NCBI RefSeq assembly: GCF_949987535.1
Contig: NW_026646025.1
Span: 2,914,001 to 2,978,000, forward strand
DNA from: Balaenoptera acutorostrata
Taxonomy: Eukaryota; Chordata; Mammalia; Artiodactyla; Balaenopteridae
Direction of reading: 5' to 3'
DNA length: 64,000 nt
The notes under the pieces were generated by a model that made no database searches, was not told the origin of the DNA, and saw only the letters and a list, made by a program, of their open reading frames with translations. Position 1 is the stretch's first letter, and each line of letters begins with the position of its first letter. The position numbers and the translations under genes are program-made. Positions 27,001 through 40,841 of the stretch are shown here, piece by piece.

Positions 27001-28227
27001 GGCCCTTGTCATCACAATGCTCCAGAATTCTTGTCATCACAATGTTCCATGACCGTGTCATCACAATGCTCCATGGCCCTGGTCATCACAATGCTCCAGA
27101 TTGCTTGTCATCACAAAGTTCCATGACCCTGTCATCACAATGCACCATGGCCCTTGTCATCACAATGCTCCAGAATTCTTGTCATCACAATGTTCCATGA
27201 TCGTGTCATCACAATGCTCCAGAATTCTTGTCATCACAATGTTCGATGACCGTGTCATCACAATGCTCCATGGCCCTTGTCAACACAATGCTCCAGAATT
27301 CTTGTCATCACAATGTTCCATGAACTTGTCATCACAATGCTCCAGAATTCTTGTCATCACAATGTTCCATGACCGTGTCATCACAATGCTCCATGGCCCT
27401 TGTCATCACAATGCTCCAGAATTCTTGTCATCACAATGTTCCATGACCGTGTCATCACAATGCTCCATGGCCCTTGTCATCACAATGCTCCAGAATTCTT
27501 GTCATCACAATGTTCCATGACCGTGTCATCACAATGCTCCATGGCCATTGTCATCACTCTTCTCCAGAATTCTTGTCATCACAATGTTCCATGACCGTGT
27601 CATCACAATGCTCCAGAAATCTTGTCATCACAATGCTCCAGAATTCTTGTCATCACAATGTTCCATGACCGTGTCATCACAATGCTCCATGACCCTGGTC
27701 ATCACAATGCTCCAGATTGCTTGTCATCACAAAGTTCCATGACTGTGTCATCACAATGCACCATGGCCCTTGTCATCACAATGCTCCAGAATTCTTGTCA
27801 TCACAATGTTCCATGACCGTGTCATCACAATGCTCCATGGCCCTTGTCATCACAATGCTCCAGAATTCTTGCCATCACAATGTTCCATGACCGTGTCATC
27901 ACAATGCTCCATAATTCTTATCATCACAATGTTCCATGACCGTGTCATCACAATGCTCCAGAATTCTTGTCATCACAATGCTCCAGAATTCTTGTCATCA
28001 CAATGTTCCATGACCGTGTCATCACAATGCTCCATGGCCCTGGTCATCACAATGCTCCAGATTGCTTGTCATCACAAAGTTCCATGACCGTGTCATCACA
28101 ATGCACCATGGCCCTTGTCATCACAATGCTCCAGATTGCTTGTCATCACAATGTTCCATGACCGTGTCATCACAATGCTCCATGGCCCTTGTCATCACAA
28201 TGCTCCAGATTGCTTGTCATCACAAAG
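24010..28227 (+). repeat. R2 HOR unit U3 (4,218 bp, compound)
   Basis: Opened by AAAGGTCC at 24,010. It is the only U unit with two CATAACAATG markers (25,258 and 26,985) and two CACTCTTCTCC monomers (25,825 and 27,552), each pair 1,727 bp apart. Its length equals 2,491 + 1,727: a U unit shortened by 123 bp (five monomers) with a 1,727-bp internal duplication. Bases 25,279-28,434 are repeated in tandem at 28,435 with a shift of 3,156 bp. Confidence 0.83.
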
Positions 28228-31200
28228 GTCCATGACCGTGTCATCACAATGCACCATGGCCCTTGTCATCACAATGCTCCAGAATTCTTGTCATCACAAT
28301 GTTCCATGACCGTGTCATCACAATGCTCCATAATTCTTTTCATCAAAATGTTCCATGACCGTGTCATCACAATGCTCCAGAATTCTTGTCATCACAATGT
28401 TCCATGACCATGTCATCACAATGCTCCAGAATTTTTGTCATCACAATGCTCCAGAATTCTTGTCATCACAATGTTCCATGACCGTGTCATCACAATGCTC
28501 CATGGCCCTGGTCATCACAATGCTCCAGATTGCTTGTCATCACAAAGTTCCATGACCCTGTCATCACAATGCACCATGGCCCTTGTCATCACAATGCTCC
28601 AGAATTCTTGTCATCACAATGTTCCATGATCGTGTCATCACAATGCTCCAGAATTCTTGTCATCAAAATGTTCGATGACCGTGTCATCACAATGCTCCAT
28701 GGCCCTTGTCAACACAATGCTCCAGAATTCTTGTCATCACAATGTTCCATGACCTTGTCATCACAATGCTCCAGAATTCTTGTCATCACAATGTTCCATG
28801 ACCGTGTCATCACAATGCTCCATGGCCCTTGTCATCACAATGCTCCAGAATTCTTGTCATCACAATGTTCCATGACCGTGTCATCACAATGCTCCATGGC
28901 CCTTGTCATCACAATGCTCCAGAATTCTTGTCATCACAATGTTCCATGACCGTGTCATCACAATGCTCCATGGCCATTGTCATCACTCTTCTCCAGAATT
29001 CTTGTCATCACAATGTTCCATGACCGTGTCATCACAATGCTCCAGAATTCTTGTCATCACAATGCTCAAGAATTCTTGTCATCACAATGCTCCATGGCCC
29101 TGTTCATCACAATGCTCCTGATTGCTTGTCATCACAAAGTTCCATGACCGTGTCATCACAATGCACCATGGCCCTTGTCATCACAATGCTCCAGAATTCT
29201 TGTCATCACAATGTTCCATGATCGTGTCATCACAATGCTCCATGGCCCTTGTCATCACAATGCTCCAGAATTCTTGTCATCACAATGTTCCATGACCGTG
29301 TCATCACAATGCTCCATGGCCCTTGTCAACACAATGCTCCAGAATTCTTGTCATCACAATGTTCCATGACATTGTCATCACAATGCTCCAGAATTCTTGT
29401 CATCACAATGTTCCATGACCGTGTCATCACAATGCTCCATGGCCCTTGTCATCACAATGCTCCAGAATTCTTGTCATCACAATGCTCCATGGCCCTGTTC
29501 ATCACAATACTCCAGATTGCTTGTCATCACAAAGTTCCATGACCGTGTCATCACAATGCACCATGGCCCTTGTCATCACAATGCTCCAGAATTCTTGTCA
29601 TCACAATGTTCCATGACCGTGTCATCACAATGCTCCATGGCCCTTGTCATCACAATGCTCCAGAATTCTTGTCATCACAATGTTCCATGACCGTGTCATC
29701 ACAATGCTCCATGGCCCTTGTCATCACAATGCTCCAGAATTCTTGTCATCACAAAGTTCCATGACTGTGTCATCACAATGCACCATGGCCCTTGTCATCA
29801 CAATGCTCCAGAATTCTTGTCATCACAATGTTCCATGACCGTGTCATCACAATGCTCCATGGCCCTTGTCATCACAATGCTCCAGAATTCTTGCCATCAC
29901 AATGTTCCATGACCGTGTCATCACAATGCTCCATAATTCTTATCATCACAATGTTCCATGACCGTGTCATCACAATGCACCATGGCCCTTGTCATCACAA
30001 TGCTCCAGAATTCTTGTAATCAAAATGCTCCAGAATTCTTGTCATCACAATGTTCCATGACCGTGTCATCACAATGCTCCATGGCCCTGGTCATCACAAT
30101 GCTCCAGATTGCTTGTCATCACAAAGTTCCATGACCGTGTCATAACAATGCACCATGGCCCTTGTCATCACAATGCTCCAGAATTCTTGACATCACAATG
30201 TTCCATGACCGTGTCATCACAATGCTCCATGGCCCTGGTCATCACAATGCTCCAGATTGCTTGTCATCACAAAGTTCCATGACCCTGTCATCACAATGCA
30301 CCATGGCCCTTGTCATCACAATGCTCCAGAATTCTTGTCATCACAATGTTCCATGATCGTGTCATCACAATGCTCCAGAATTCTTGTCATCACAATGTTC
30401 GATGACCGTGTCATCACAATGCTCCATGGCCCTTGTCAACACAATGCTCCAGAATTCTTGTCATCACAATGTTCCATGACCTTGTCATCACAATGCTCCA
30501 GAATTCTTGTCATCACAATGTTCCATGACCGTGTCATCACAATGCTCCATGGCCCTTGTCATCACAATGCTCCAGAATTCTTGTCATCACAATGTTCCAT
30601 GACCGTGTCATCACAATGCTCCATGGCCCTTGTCATCACAATGCTCCAGAATTCTTGTCATCACAATGTTCCATGACCGTGTCATCACAATGCTCCATGG
30701 CCATTGTCATCACTCTTCTCCAGAATTCTTGTCATCACAATGTTCCATGACCGTGTCATCACAATGCTCCAGAAATCTTGTCATCACAATGCTCCAGAAT
30801 TCTTGTCATCACAATGTTCCATGACCGTGTCATCACAATGCTCCATGACCCTGGTCATCACAATGCTCCAGATTGCTTGTCATCACAAAGTTCCATGACT
30901 GTGTCATCACAATGCACCATGGCCCTTGTCATCACAATGCTCCAGAATTCTTGTCATCACAATGTTCCATGACCGTGTCATCACAATGCTCCATGGCCCT
31001 TGTCATCACAATGCTCCAGTATTCTTGCCATCACAATGTTCCATGACCGTGTCATCACAATGCTCCATAATTCTTATCATCACAATGTTCCATGACCGTG
31101 TCATCACAATGCTCCAGAATTCTTGTCATCACAATGCTCCAGAATTCTTGTCATCACAATGTTCCATGACCGTGTCATCACAATGCTCCATGGCCCTGGT

Positions 31201-31383
31201 CATCACAATGCTCCAGATTGCTTGTCATCACAAAGTTCCATGACCGTGTCATCACAATGCACCATGGCCCTTGTCATCACAATGCTCCAGATTGCTTGTC
31301 ATCACAATGTTCCATGACCGTGTCATCACAATGCTCCATGGCCCTTGTCATCACAATGCTCCAGATTGCTTGTCATCACAAAG
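28228..31383 (+). repeat. R2 HOR unit U4 (3,156 bp)
   Basis: Opened by AAAGGTCC at 28,228. CATAACAATG at 30,141; CACTCTTCTCC monomers at 28,981 and 30,708, again 1,727 bp apart. It follows the second part of U3 at a shift of 3,156. The shared rare variant CAAAATGTTCGATG occurs near 25,508 and 28,664. Private changes: GCTCCTGATTG near 29,117, CTTGACATC near 30,188 and CCAGTATTC near 31,018. Confidence 0.83.
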
Positions 31384-33602
31384 GTCCATGACCGTGTCAT
31401 CACAATGCACCATGGCCCTTGTCATCACAATGCTCCAGAATTCTTGTCATCACAATGTTCCATGACCGTGTCATCACAATGCTCCATAATTCTTTTCATC
31501 AAAATGTTCCATGACCGTGTCATCACAATGCTCCAGAATTCTTGTCATCACAATGTTCCATGACCATGTCATCACAATGCTCCAGAATTTTTGTCATCAC
31601 AATGCTCCAGAATTCTTGTCATCACAATGTTCCATGACCGTGTCATCACAATGCTCCATGGCCCTTGTCATCACAATGCTCCAGAATTCTTGTCATCACA
31701 AAGCTCCATGGCCCTGTTCATCACAATACTCCAGATTGCTTGTCATCACAAAGTTCCATGACCGTGTCATCACAATGCACCATGGCCCTTGTCATCACAA
31801 TGCTCCAGAATTCTTGTCATCACAATGTTCCATGACCGTGTCATCACAATGCTCCATGGACCTTGTCATCACAATGCTCCAGAATTCTTGTCATCACAAT
31901 GTTCCATGACCGTGTCATCACAATGCTCCATGGCCCTTGTCATCACAATGCTCCAGAATTCTTGTCATCACAAAGTTCCATGACTGTGTCATCACAATGC
32001 ACCATGGCCCTTGTCATCACAATGCTCCAGAATTCTTGTCATCACAATGTTCCATGACCGTGTCATCACAATGCTCCATGGCCCTTGTCATCACAATGCT
32101 CCAGAATTCTTGCCATCACAATGTTCCATGACCGTGTCATCACAATGCTCCATAATTCTTATCATCACAATGTTCCATGACCGTGTCATCACAATGCACC
32201 ATGGCCCTTGTCATCACAATGCTCCAGAATTCTTGTCATCAAAATGCTCCAGAATTCTTGTCATCACAATGTTCCATGACCGTGTCATCACAATGCTCCA
32301 TGGCACTGGTCATCACAATGCTCCAGATTGCTTGTCATCACAAAGTTCCATGACCGTGTCATAACAATGCACCATGGCCCTTGTCATCACAATGCTCCAG
32401 AATTCTTGTCATCACAATGTTCCATGACCGTGTCATCACAATGCTCCATGGCCCTGGTCATCACAATGCTCCAGATTGCTTGTCATCACAAAGTTCCATG
32501 ACCCTGTCATCACAATGCACCATGGCCCTTCTCATCACAATGCTCCAGAATTCTTGTCATCACAATGTTCCATGATCGTGTCATCACAATGCTCCAGAAT
32601 TCTTGTCATCACAATGTTCGATGACCGTGTCATCACAATGCTCCATGGCCCTTGTCAACACAATGCTCCAGAATTCTTGTCATCACAATGTTCCATGACC
32701 TTGTCATCACAATGCTCCAGAATTCTTGTCATCACAATGTTCCATGACCGTGTCATCACAATGCTCCATGGCCCTTGTCATCACAATGCTCCAGAATTCT
32801 TGTCATCACAATGTTCCATGACCGTGTCATCACAATGCTCCATGGCCCTTGTCATCACAATGCTCCAGAATTCTTGTCATCACAATGTTCCATGACCGTG
32901 TCATCACAATGCTCCATGGCCATTGTCATCACTCTTCTCCAGAATTCTTGTCATCACAATGTTCCATGACCGTGTCATCACAATGCTCCAGAATTCTTGT
33001 CATCACAATGCTCCAGAATTCTTGTCATCACAATGTTCCATGACCGTGTCATCACAATGCTCCATGACCCTGGTCATCACAATGCTCCAGATTGCTTGTC
33101 ATCACAAAGTTCCATGACTGTGTCATCACAATGCACCATGGCCCTTGTCATCACAATGCTCCAGAATTCTTGTCATCACAATGTTCCATGACCGTGTCAT
33201 CACAATGCTCCATGGCCCTTGTCATCACAATGCTCCAGAATTCTTGCCATCACAATGTTCCATGACCGTGTCATCACAATGCTCCATAATTCTTATCATC
33301 ACAATGTTCCATGACCGTGTCATCACAATGCTCCAGAATTCTTGTCATCACAATGCTCCAGAATTCTTGTCATCACAATGTTCCATGACCGTGTCATCAC
33401 AATGCTCCATGGCCCTGGTCATCACAATGCTCCAGATTGTTTGTCATCACAAAGTTCCATGACCGTGTCATCACAATGCACCATGGCCCTTGTCATCACA
33501 ATGCTCCAGATTGCTTGTCATCACAATGTTCCATGACCGTGTCATCACAATGCTCCATGGCCCTTGTCATCACAATGCTCCAGATTGCTTGTCATCACAA
33601 AG
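31384..33602 (+). repeat. R2 HOR unit U5 (2,219 bp, shortest U)
   Basis: Opened by AAAGGTCC at 31,384; CATAACAATG at 32,360; CACTCTTCTCC monomer at 32,927. The left part continues U4, then near 31,667 it switches to the U2 type (distance 9,593, with ACAAAGCTCC, CATGGACC and GGCACTGG). This is a recombinant junction between two U types inside one unit. Confidence 0.8.
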
Positions 33603-36600
33603 GTCCATGACCGTGTCATCACAATGCACCATGGCCCTTGTCATCACAATGCTCCAGAATTCTTGTCATCACAATGTTCCATGACCGTGTCATCACAATG
33701 CTCCATAATTCTTTTCATCAAAATGTTCCATGACCGTGTCATCACAATGCTCCAGAATTCTTGTCATCACAATGTTCCATGACCATGTCATCACAATGCT
33801 CCAGAATTTTTGTCATCACAATGCTCCAGAATTCTTGTCATCACAATGTTCCATGACCGTGTCATCACAATGCTCCAGAATTCTTGTCATCACAATGCTC
33901 CAGAATTCTTGTCATCACAATGCTCCATGGCCCTGTTCATCACAATGCTCCAGATTGCTTGTCATCACAATGTTCCATGACCGTGTCATCACAATGCACC
34001 ATGGCCCTTGTCATCACAATGCTCCAGAATTCTTGTCATCACAATGTTCCATGATCGTGTCATCACAATGCTCCATGGCCCTTGTCATCACAATGCTCCA
34101 GAATTCTTGTCATCACAATGTTCCATGACCGTGTCATCACAATGCTCCATGGCCCTTGTCAACACAATGCTCCAGAATTCTTGTCATCACAATGTTCCAT
34201 GACATTGTCATCACAATGCTCCAGAATTCTTGTCATCACAATGTTCCATGACCGTGTCATCACAATGCTCCATGGCCCTTGTCATCACAATGCTCCAGAA
34301 TTCTTGTCATCACAATGCTCCATGGCCCTGTTCATCACAATACTCCAGATTGCTTGTCATCACAAAGTTCCATGACCGTGTCATCACAATGCACCATGGC
34401 CCTTGTCATCACAATGCTCCAGAATTCTTGTCATCACAATGTTCCATGACCGTGTCATCACAATGCTCCATGGACCTTGTCATCACAATGCTCCAGAATT
34501 CTTGTCATCACAATGTTCCATGACCGTGTCATCACAATGCTCCATGGCCCTTGTCATCACAATGCTCCAGAATTCTTGTCATCACAAAGTTCCATGACTG
34601 TGTCATCACAATGCACCATGGCCCTTGTCATCACAATGCTCCAGAATTCTTGTCATCACAATGTTCCATGACCGTGTCATCACAATGCTCCATGGCCCTT
34701 GTCATCACAATGCTCCAGAATTCTTGTCATCACAATGTTCCATGACCGTGTCATCACAATGCTCCATGGCCCTTGTCAACACAATGCTCCAGAATTCTTG
34801 TCATCACAATGTTCCATGACATTGTCATCACAATGCTCCAGAATTCTTGTCATCACAATGTTCCATGACCGTGTCATCACAATGCTCCATGGCCCTTGTC
34901 ATCACAATGCTCCAGAATTCTTGTCATCACAATGCTCCATGGCCCTGTTCATCACAATACTCCAGATTGCTTGTCATCACAAAGTTCCATGACCGTGTCA
35001 TCACAATGCACCATGGCCCTTGTCATCACAATGCTCCAGAATTCTTGTCATCACAATGTTCCATGACCGTGTCATCACAATGCTCCATGGCCCTTGTCAT
35101 CACAATGCTCCAGAATTCTTGTCATCACAATGTTCCATGACCGTGTCATCACAATGCTCCATGGCCCTTGTCATCACAATGCTCCAGAATTCTTGTCATC
35201 ACAAAGTTCCATGACTGTGTCATCACAATGCACCATGGCCCTTGTCATCACAATGCTCCAGAATTCTTGTCATCACAATGTTCCATGACCGTGTCATCAC
35301 AATGCTCCATGGCCCTTGTCATCACAATGCTCCAGAATTCTTGCCATCACAATGTTCCATGACCGTGTCATCACAATGCTCCATAATTCTTATCATCACA
35401 ATGTTCCATGACCGTGTCATCACAATGCACCATGGCCCTTGTCATCACAATGCTCCAGAATTCTTGTAATCAAAATGCTCCAGAATTCTTGTCATCACAA
35501 TGTTCCATGACCGTGTCATCACAATGCTCCATGGCCCTGGTCATCACAATGCTCCAGATTGCTTGTCATCACAAAGTTCCATGACCGTGTCATAACAATG
35601 CACCATGGCCCTTGTCATCACAATGCTCCAGAATTCTTGTCATCACAATGTTCCATGACCGTGTCATCACAATGCTCCATGGCCCTGGTCATCACAATGC
35701 TCCAGATTGCTTGTCATCACAAAGTTCCATGACCCTGTCATCACAATGCACCATGGCCCTTGTCATCACAATGCTCCAGAATTCTTGTCATCACAATGTT
35801 CCATGATCGTGTCATCACAATGCTCCAGAATTCTTGTCATCACAATGTTCGATGACCGTGTCATCACAATGCTCCATGGCCCTTGTCAACACAATGCTCC
35901 AGAATTCTTGTCATCACAATGTTCCATGACCTTGTCATCACAATGCTCCAGAATTCTTGTCATCACAATGTTCCATGACCGTGTCATCACAATGCTCCAT
36001 GGCCCTTGTCATCACAATGCTCCAGAATTCTTGTCATCACAATGTTCCATGACCGTGTCATCACAATGCTCCATGGCCCTTGTCATCACAATGCTCCAGA
36101 ATTCTTGTCATCACAATGTTCCATGACCGTGTCATCACAATGCTCCATGGCCATTGTCATCACTCTTCTCCAGAATTCTTGTCATCACAATGTTCCATGA
36201 CCGTGTCATCACAATGCTCCAGAAATCTTGTCATCACAATGCTCCAGAATTCTTGTCATCACAATGTTCCATGACCGTGTCATCACAATGCTCCATGACC
36301 CTGGTCATCACGATGCTCCAGATTGCTTTTCATCACAAAGTTCCATGACTGTGTCATCACAATGCACCATGGCCCTTGTCATCACAATGCTCCAGAATTC
36401 TTGTCATCACAATGTTCCATGACCGTGTCATCACAATGCTCCATGGCCCTTGTCATCACAATGCTCCAGAATTCTTGCCATCACAATGTTCCATGACCGT
36501 GTCATCACAATGCTCCATAATTCTTATCATCACAATGTTCCATGACCGTGTCATCACAATGCTCCAGAATTCTTGTCATCACAATGCTCCAGAATTCTTG

Positions 36601-36833
36601 TCATCACAATGTTCCATGACCGTGTCATCACAATGCTCCATGGCCCTGGTCATCACAATGCTCCAGATTGCTTGTCATCACAAAGTTCCATGACCGTGTC
36701 ATCACAATGCACCATGGCCCTTGTCATCACAATGCTCCAGATTGCTTGTCATCACAATGTTCCATGACCGTGTCATCACAATGCTCCATGGCCCTTGTCA
36801 TCACAATGCTCCAGATTGCTTGTCATCACAAAG
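33603..36833 (+). repeat. R2 HOR unit U6 (3,231 bp)
   Basis: Opened by AAAGGTCC at 33,603; CATAACAATG at 35,591; CACTCTTCTCC monomer at 36,158. The first part (to about 34,700) follows U1/U2 at a distance of 12,207. From about 34,625 onward it follows U4 (29,175 onward) at 5,450. Thus it is a second mosaic unit. Private changes: CACGATGC near 36,311 and GCTTTTCATC near 36,329. Confidence 0.8.
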
Positions 36834-39263
36834 GTTCATGACCGTGTCATCACAATGCACCATGGCCCTTGTCATCACAATGCTCCAGAATTCTTGTCAT
36901 CACAATGTTCCATGACCGTGTCATCACAATGCTCCATAATTCTTTTCATCAAAATGTTCCATGACCGTGTCATCACAATGCTCCAGAATTCTTGTCATCA
37001 CAATGTTCCATGACCATGTCATCACAATGCTCCAGAATTTTTGTCATCACAATGCTCCAGAATTCTTGTCATCACAATGTTCCATGACCGTGTCATCACA
37101 ATGCTCCAGAATTCTTGTCATCACAATGCTCCAGAATTCTTGTCATCACAATGCTCCATGGCCCTGTTCATCACAATGCTCCAGATTGCTTGTCATCACA
37201 ATGTTCCATGACCGTGTCATCACAATGCACCATGGCCCTTGTCATCACAATGCTCCAGAATTCTTGTCATCACAATGTTCCATGATCGTGTCATCACAAT
37301 GCTCCATGGCCCTTGTCATCACAATGCTCCAGAATTCTTGTCATCACAATGTTCCATGACCGTGTCATCACAATGCTCCATGGCCCTTGTCATCACAATG
37401 CTCCAGAATTCTTGTCATCACAAAGTTCCATGACTGTGTCATCACAATGCACCATGGCCCTTGTCATCTCAATGCTCCAGAATTCTTGCCATCACAATGT
37501 TCCATGACCGTGTCATCACAATGCTCCATAATTCTTATCATCACAATGTTCCATGACCGTGTCATCACAATGCACCATGGCCCTTGTCATCACAATGCTC
37601 CAGAATTCTTGTCATCAAAATGCTCCAGAATTCTTGTCATCACAATGTTCCATGACCGTGTCATCACAATGCTCCATGGCACTGGTCATCACAATGCTCC
37701 AGATTGCTTGTCATCACAAAGTTCCATGACCGTGTCATAACAATGCACCATGGCCCTTGTCATCACAATGCTCCAGAATTCTTGTCATCACAATGTTCCA
37801 TGACCGTGTCATCACAATGCTCCATGGCCCTGGTCATCACAATGGTCCAGATTGCTTGTCATCACAAAGTTCCATGACCCTGTCATCACAATGCACCATG
37901 GCCCTTCTCATCACAATGCTCCAGAATTCTTGTCATCACAATGTTCCATGATCGTGTCATCACAATGCTCCAGAATTCTTGTCATCACAATGTTCGATGA
38001 CCGTGTCATCACAATGCTCCATGGCCCTTGTCAACACAATGCTCCAGAATTCTTGTCATCACAATGTTCCATGACCTTGTCATCACAATGCTCCAGAATT
38101 CTTGTCATCACAATGTTCCATGACCGTGTCATCACAATGCTCCATGGCCCTTGTCATCACAATGCTCCAGAATTCTTGTCATCACAATGTTCCATGACCG
38201 TGTCATCACAATGCTCCATGGCCCTTGTCATCACAATGCTCCAGAATTCTTGTCATCACAATGTTCCATGACCGTGTCATCACAATGCTCCAGAAATCTT
38301 GTCATCACAATGCTCCAGAATTCTTGTCATCACAATGTTCCATGACCGTGTCATCACAATGCTCCATGACCCTGGTCATCACAATGCTCCAGATTGCTTG
38401 TCATCACAAAGTTCCATGACTGTGTTATCACAATGCACCATGGCCCTTGTCATCACAATGCTCCAGAATTCTTGTCATCACAATGTTCCATGACCGTGTC
38501 ATCACAATGCTCCATGGCCCTTGTCATCACAATGCTCCAGAATTCTTGCCATCACAATGTTCCATGACCGTGTCATCACAATGCTCCATAATTCTTATCA
38601 TCACAATGTTCCATGACCGTGTCATCACAATGCTCCAGAATTCTTGTCATCACAATGCTCCAGAATTCTTGTCATCACAATGTTCCATGACCGTGTCATC
38701 ACAATGCTCCATGGCCCTGGTCATCACAATGCTCCAGATTGCTTGTCATCACAAAGTTCCATGACCGTGTCATCACAATGCACCATGGCCCTTGTCATCA
38801 CAATGCTCCAGAATTCTTGTCATCACAATGTTCCATGACCGTGTCATCACAATGCTCCATAATTCTTTTCATCAAAATGTTCCATGACCGTGTCATCACA
38901 ATGCTCCATGGCCCTTGTCATCACAATGCTCCAGAATTCTTGCCATCACAATGTTCCATGACCGTGTCATCACAATGCTCCATAATTCTTATCATCACAA
39001 TGTTCCATGACCGTGTCATCACAATGCTCCAGAATTCTTGTCATCACAATGCTCCAGAATTCTTGTCATCACAATGTTCCATGACCGTGTCATCACAATG
39101 CTCCATGGCCCTGGTCATCACAATGCTCCAGATTGCTTGTCATCACAAAGTTCCATGACCGTGTCATCACAATGCACCATGGCCCTTGTCATCACAATGC
39201 TCCAGAATTCTTGTCATCACAATGTTCCATGACCATGTCATCACAATGCTCCAGAATTTTTGT
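36834..39263 (+). repeat. R2 HOR unit U7 (last U, runs into the 1,578-bp repeat)
   Basis: Opened by AAAGGTTC at 36,834, with an extra C-to-T change next to the marker. CATAACAATG at 37,736. From about 37,400 it follows U5 at a distance of 5,376. It has lost the CACTCTTCTCC monomer that every other U unit has. It also holds a GTGTTATCAC variant near 38,423. The right end passes without a break into the 1,578-bp duplication. Confidence 0.78.
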
Positions 39264-40841
39264 CATCACAATGCTCCAGAATTCTTGTCATCACAATGTT
39301 CCATGACCGTGTCATCACAATGCTCCAGAATTCTTGTCATCACAATGCTCCAGAATTCTTGTCATCACAATGCTCCATGGCCCTGTTCATCACAATGCTC
39401 CAGATTGCTTGTCATCACAAAGTTCCATGACCGTGTCATCACAATGCACCATGGCCCTTGTCATCACAATGCTCCAGAATTATGGTCATCACTATGTTCC
39501 ATGACCGTGTCATCACAATGCTCCATGGCCCTTGTCAACACAATGCTCCAGAATTCTTTTCATCACAATGTTCCATGACATTGTCATCACAATGCCCCAG
39601 AATTCTTGTCATCACAATGTTCCATGACCGTGTCATCACAATGCTCCATGGCCCTTGTCATCACAATGCTCCAGAATTCTTGTCATCACAAAGTTCCATG
39701 ACTGTGTCATCACAATGCACCATGGCCCTTGTCATCACAATGCTCCAGAATTCTTGTCATCATAATGTTCCATGACCGTGTCATCACAATGCTCCATGGC
39801 CCTTGTCATCACAATGCTCCAGAATTCTTGCCATCACAATGTTCCATGACCGTGTCATCACAATGCTCCATAATTCTTATCATCACAATGTTCCATGACC
39901 GTGTCATCACAATGCTCCAGAATTCTTGTCATCACAATGCTCCAGAATTCTTGTCATCACAATGTTCCATGACCGTGTCATCACAATGCTCCATGGCCCT
40001 GGTCATCACAATGCTCCAGATTGCTTGTCATCACAAAGTTCCATGACCGTGTCATCACAATGCACCATGGCCCTTGTCATCACAATGCTCCAGAATTCTT
40101 GTCATCACAATGTTCCATGACCGTGTCATCACAATGCTCCATAATTTTTTCATCAAAATGTTCCATGACCGTGTCATCACAATGCTCCAGAATTCTTGTC
40201 ATCACAATGTTCCATGACCATGTCATCACAATGCTCCAGAATTTTTGTCATCACAATGCTCCAGAATTCTTGTCATCACAATGTTCCATGACCGTGTCAT
40301 CACAATGCTCCAGAATTCTTGTCATCACAATGCTCCAGAATTCTTGTCATCACAATGCTCCATGGCCCTGTTCATCACAATGCTCCAGATTGGTTGTCAT
40401 CACAAAGTTCCATGACCGTGACATCACAATGCACCATGGCCCTTGTCATCACAATGCTCCAGAATTCTTGTCATCACAATGTTCCATGACCGTGTCATCA
40501 CAATGCTCCATGGCCCTTGTCATCACAATGCTCCAGAATTCTTGTCATCACAATGTTCCATGACCGTGTCATCACAATGCTCCATGGCCCTTGTCAACAC
40601 AATGCTCCAGAATTCTTGTCATCACAGTGTTCCATGACCTTGTCATCACAATGCTCCAGAATTCTTGTCAGCACAATGTTCCATGACCGTGTCATCACAA
40701 TGCTCCATGGCCCTTGTCATCACAATGCTCCAGAATTCTTGTCATCACAATGCTCCATGGCCCTGTTCATCACAATACTCCAGATTGCTTGTCATCACAA
40801 AGTTCCATGACCGTGTCATCACATTGCACCATGGCCCTTGT
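39264..40841 (+). repeat. 1,578-bp HOR, copy 1
   Basis: Repeats at 40,842 with a constant shift of 1,578 bp (about 64 monomers). Shared rare variants: GAATTATGGTC with CACTATG near 39,478; GCCCCAGAATTC near 39,594; CATAATGTTCC near 39,761; a one-base-short AATTTTTTC monomer near 40,143; GATTGGTTG near 40,388; GTGACATCAC near 40,419; CACAGTG near 40,625; GTCAGCACAATG near 40,668. It has GACATTGTC near 39,578, where copy 2 has GACCTTGTC. Confidence 0.9.
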
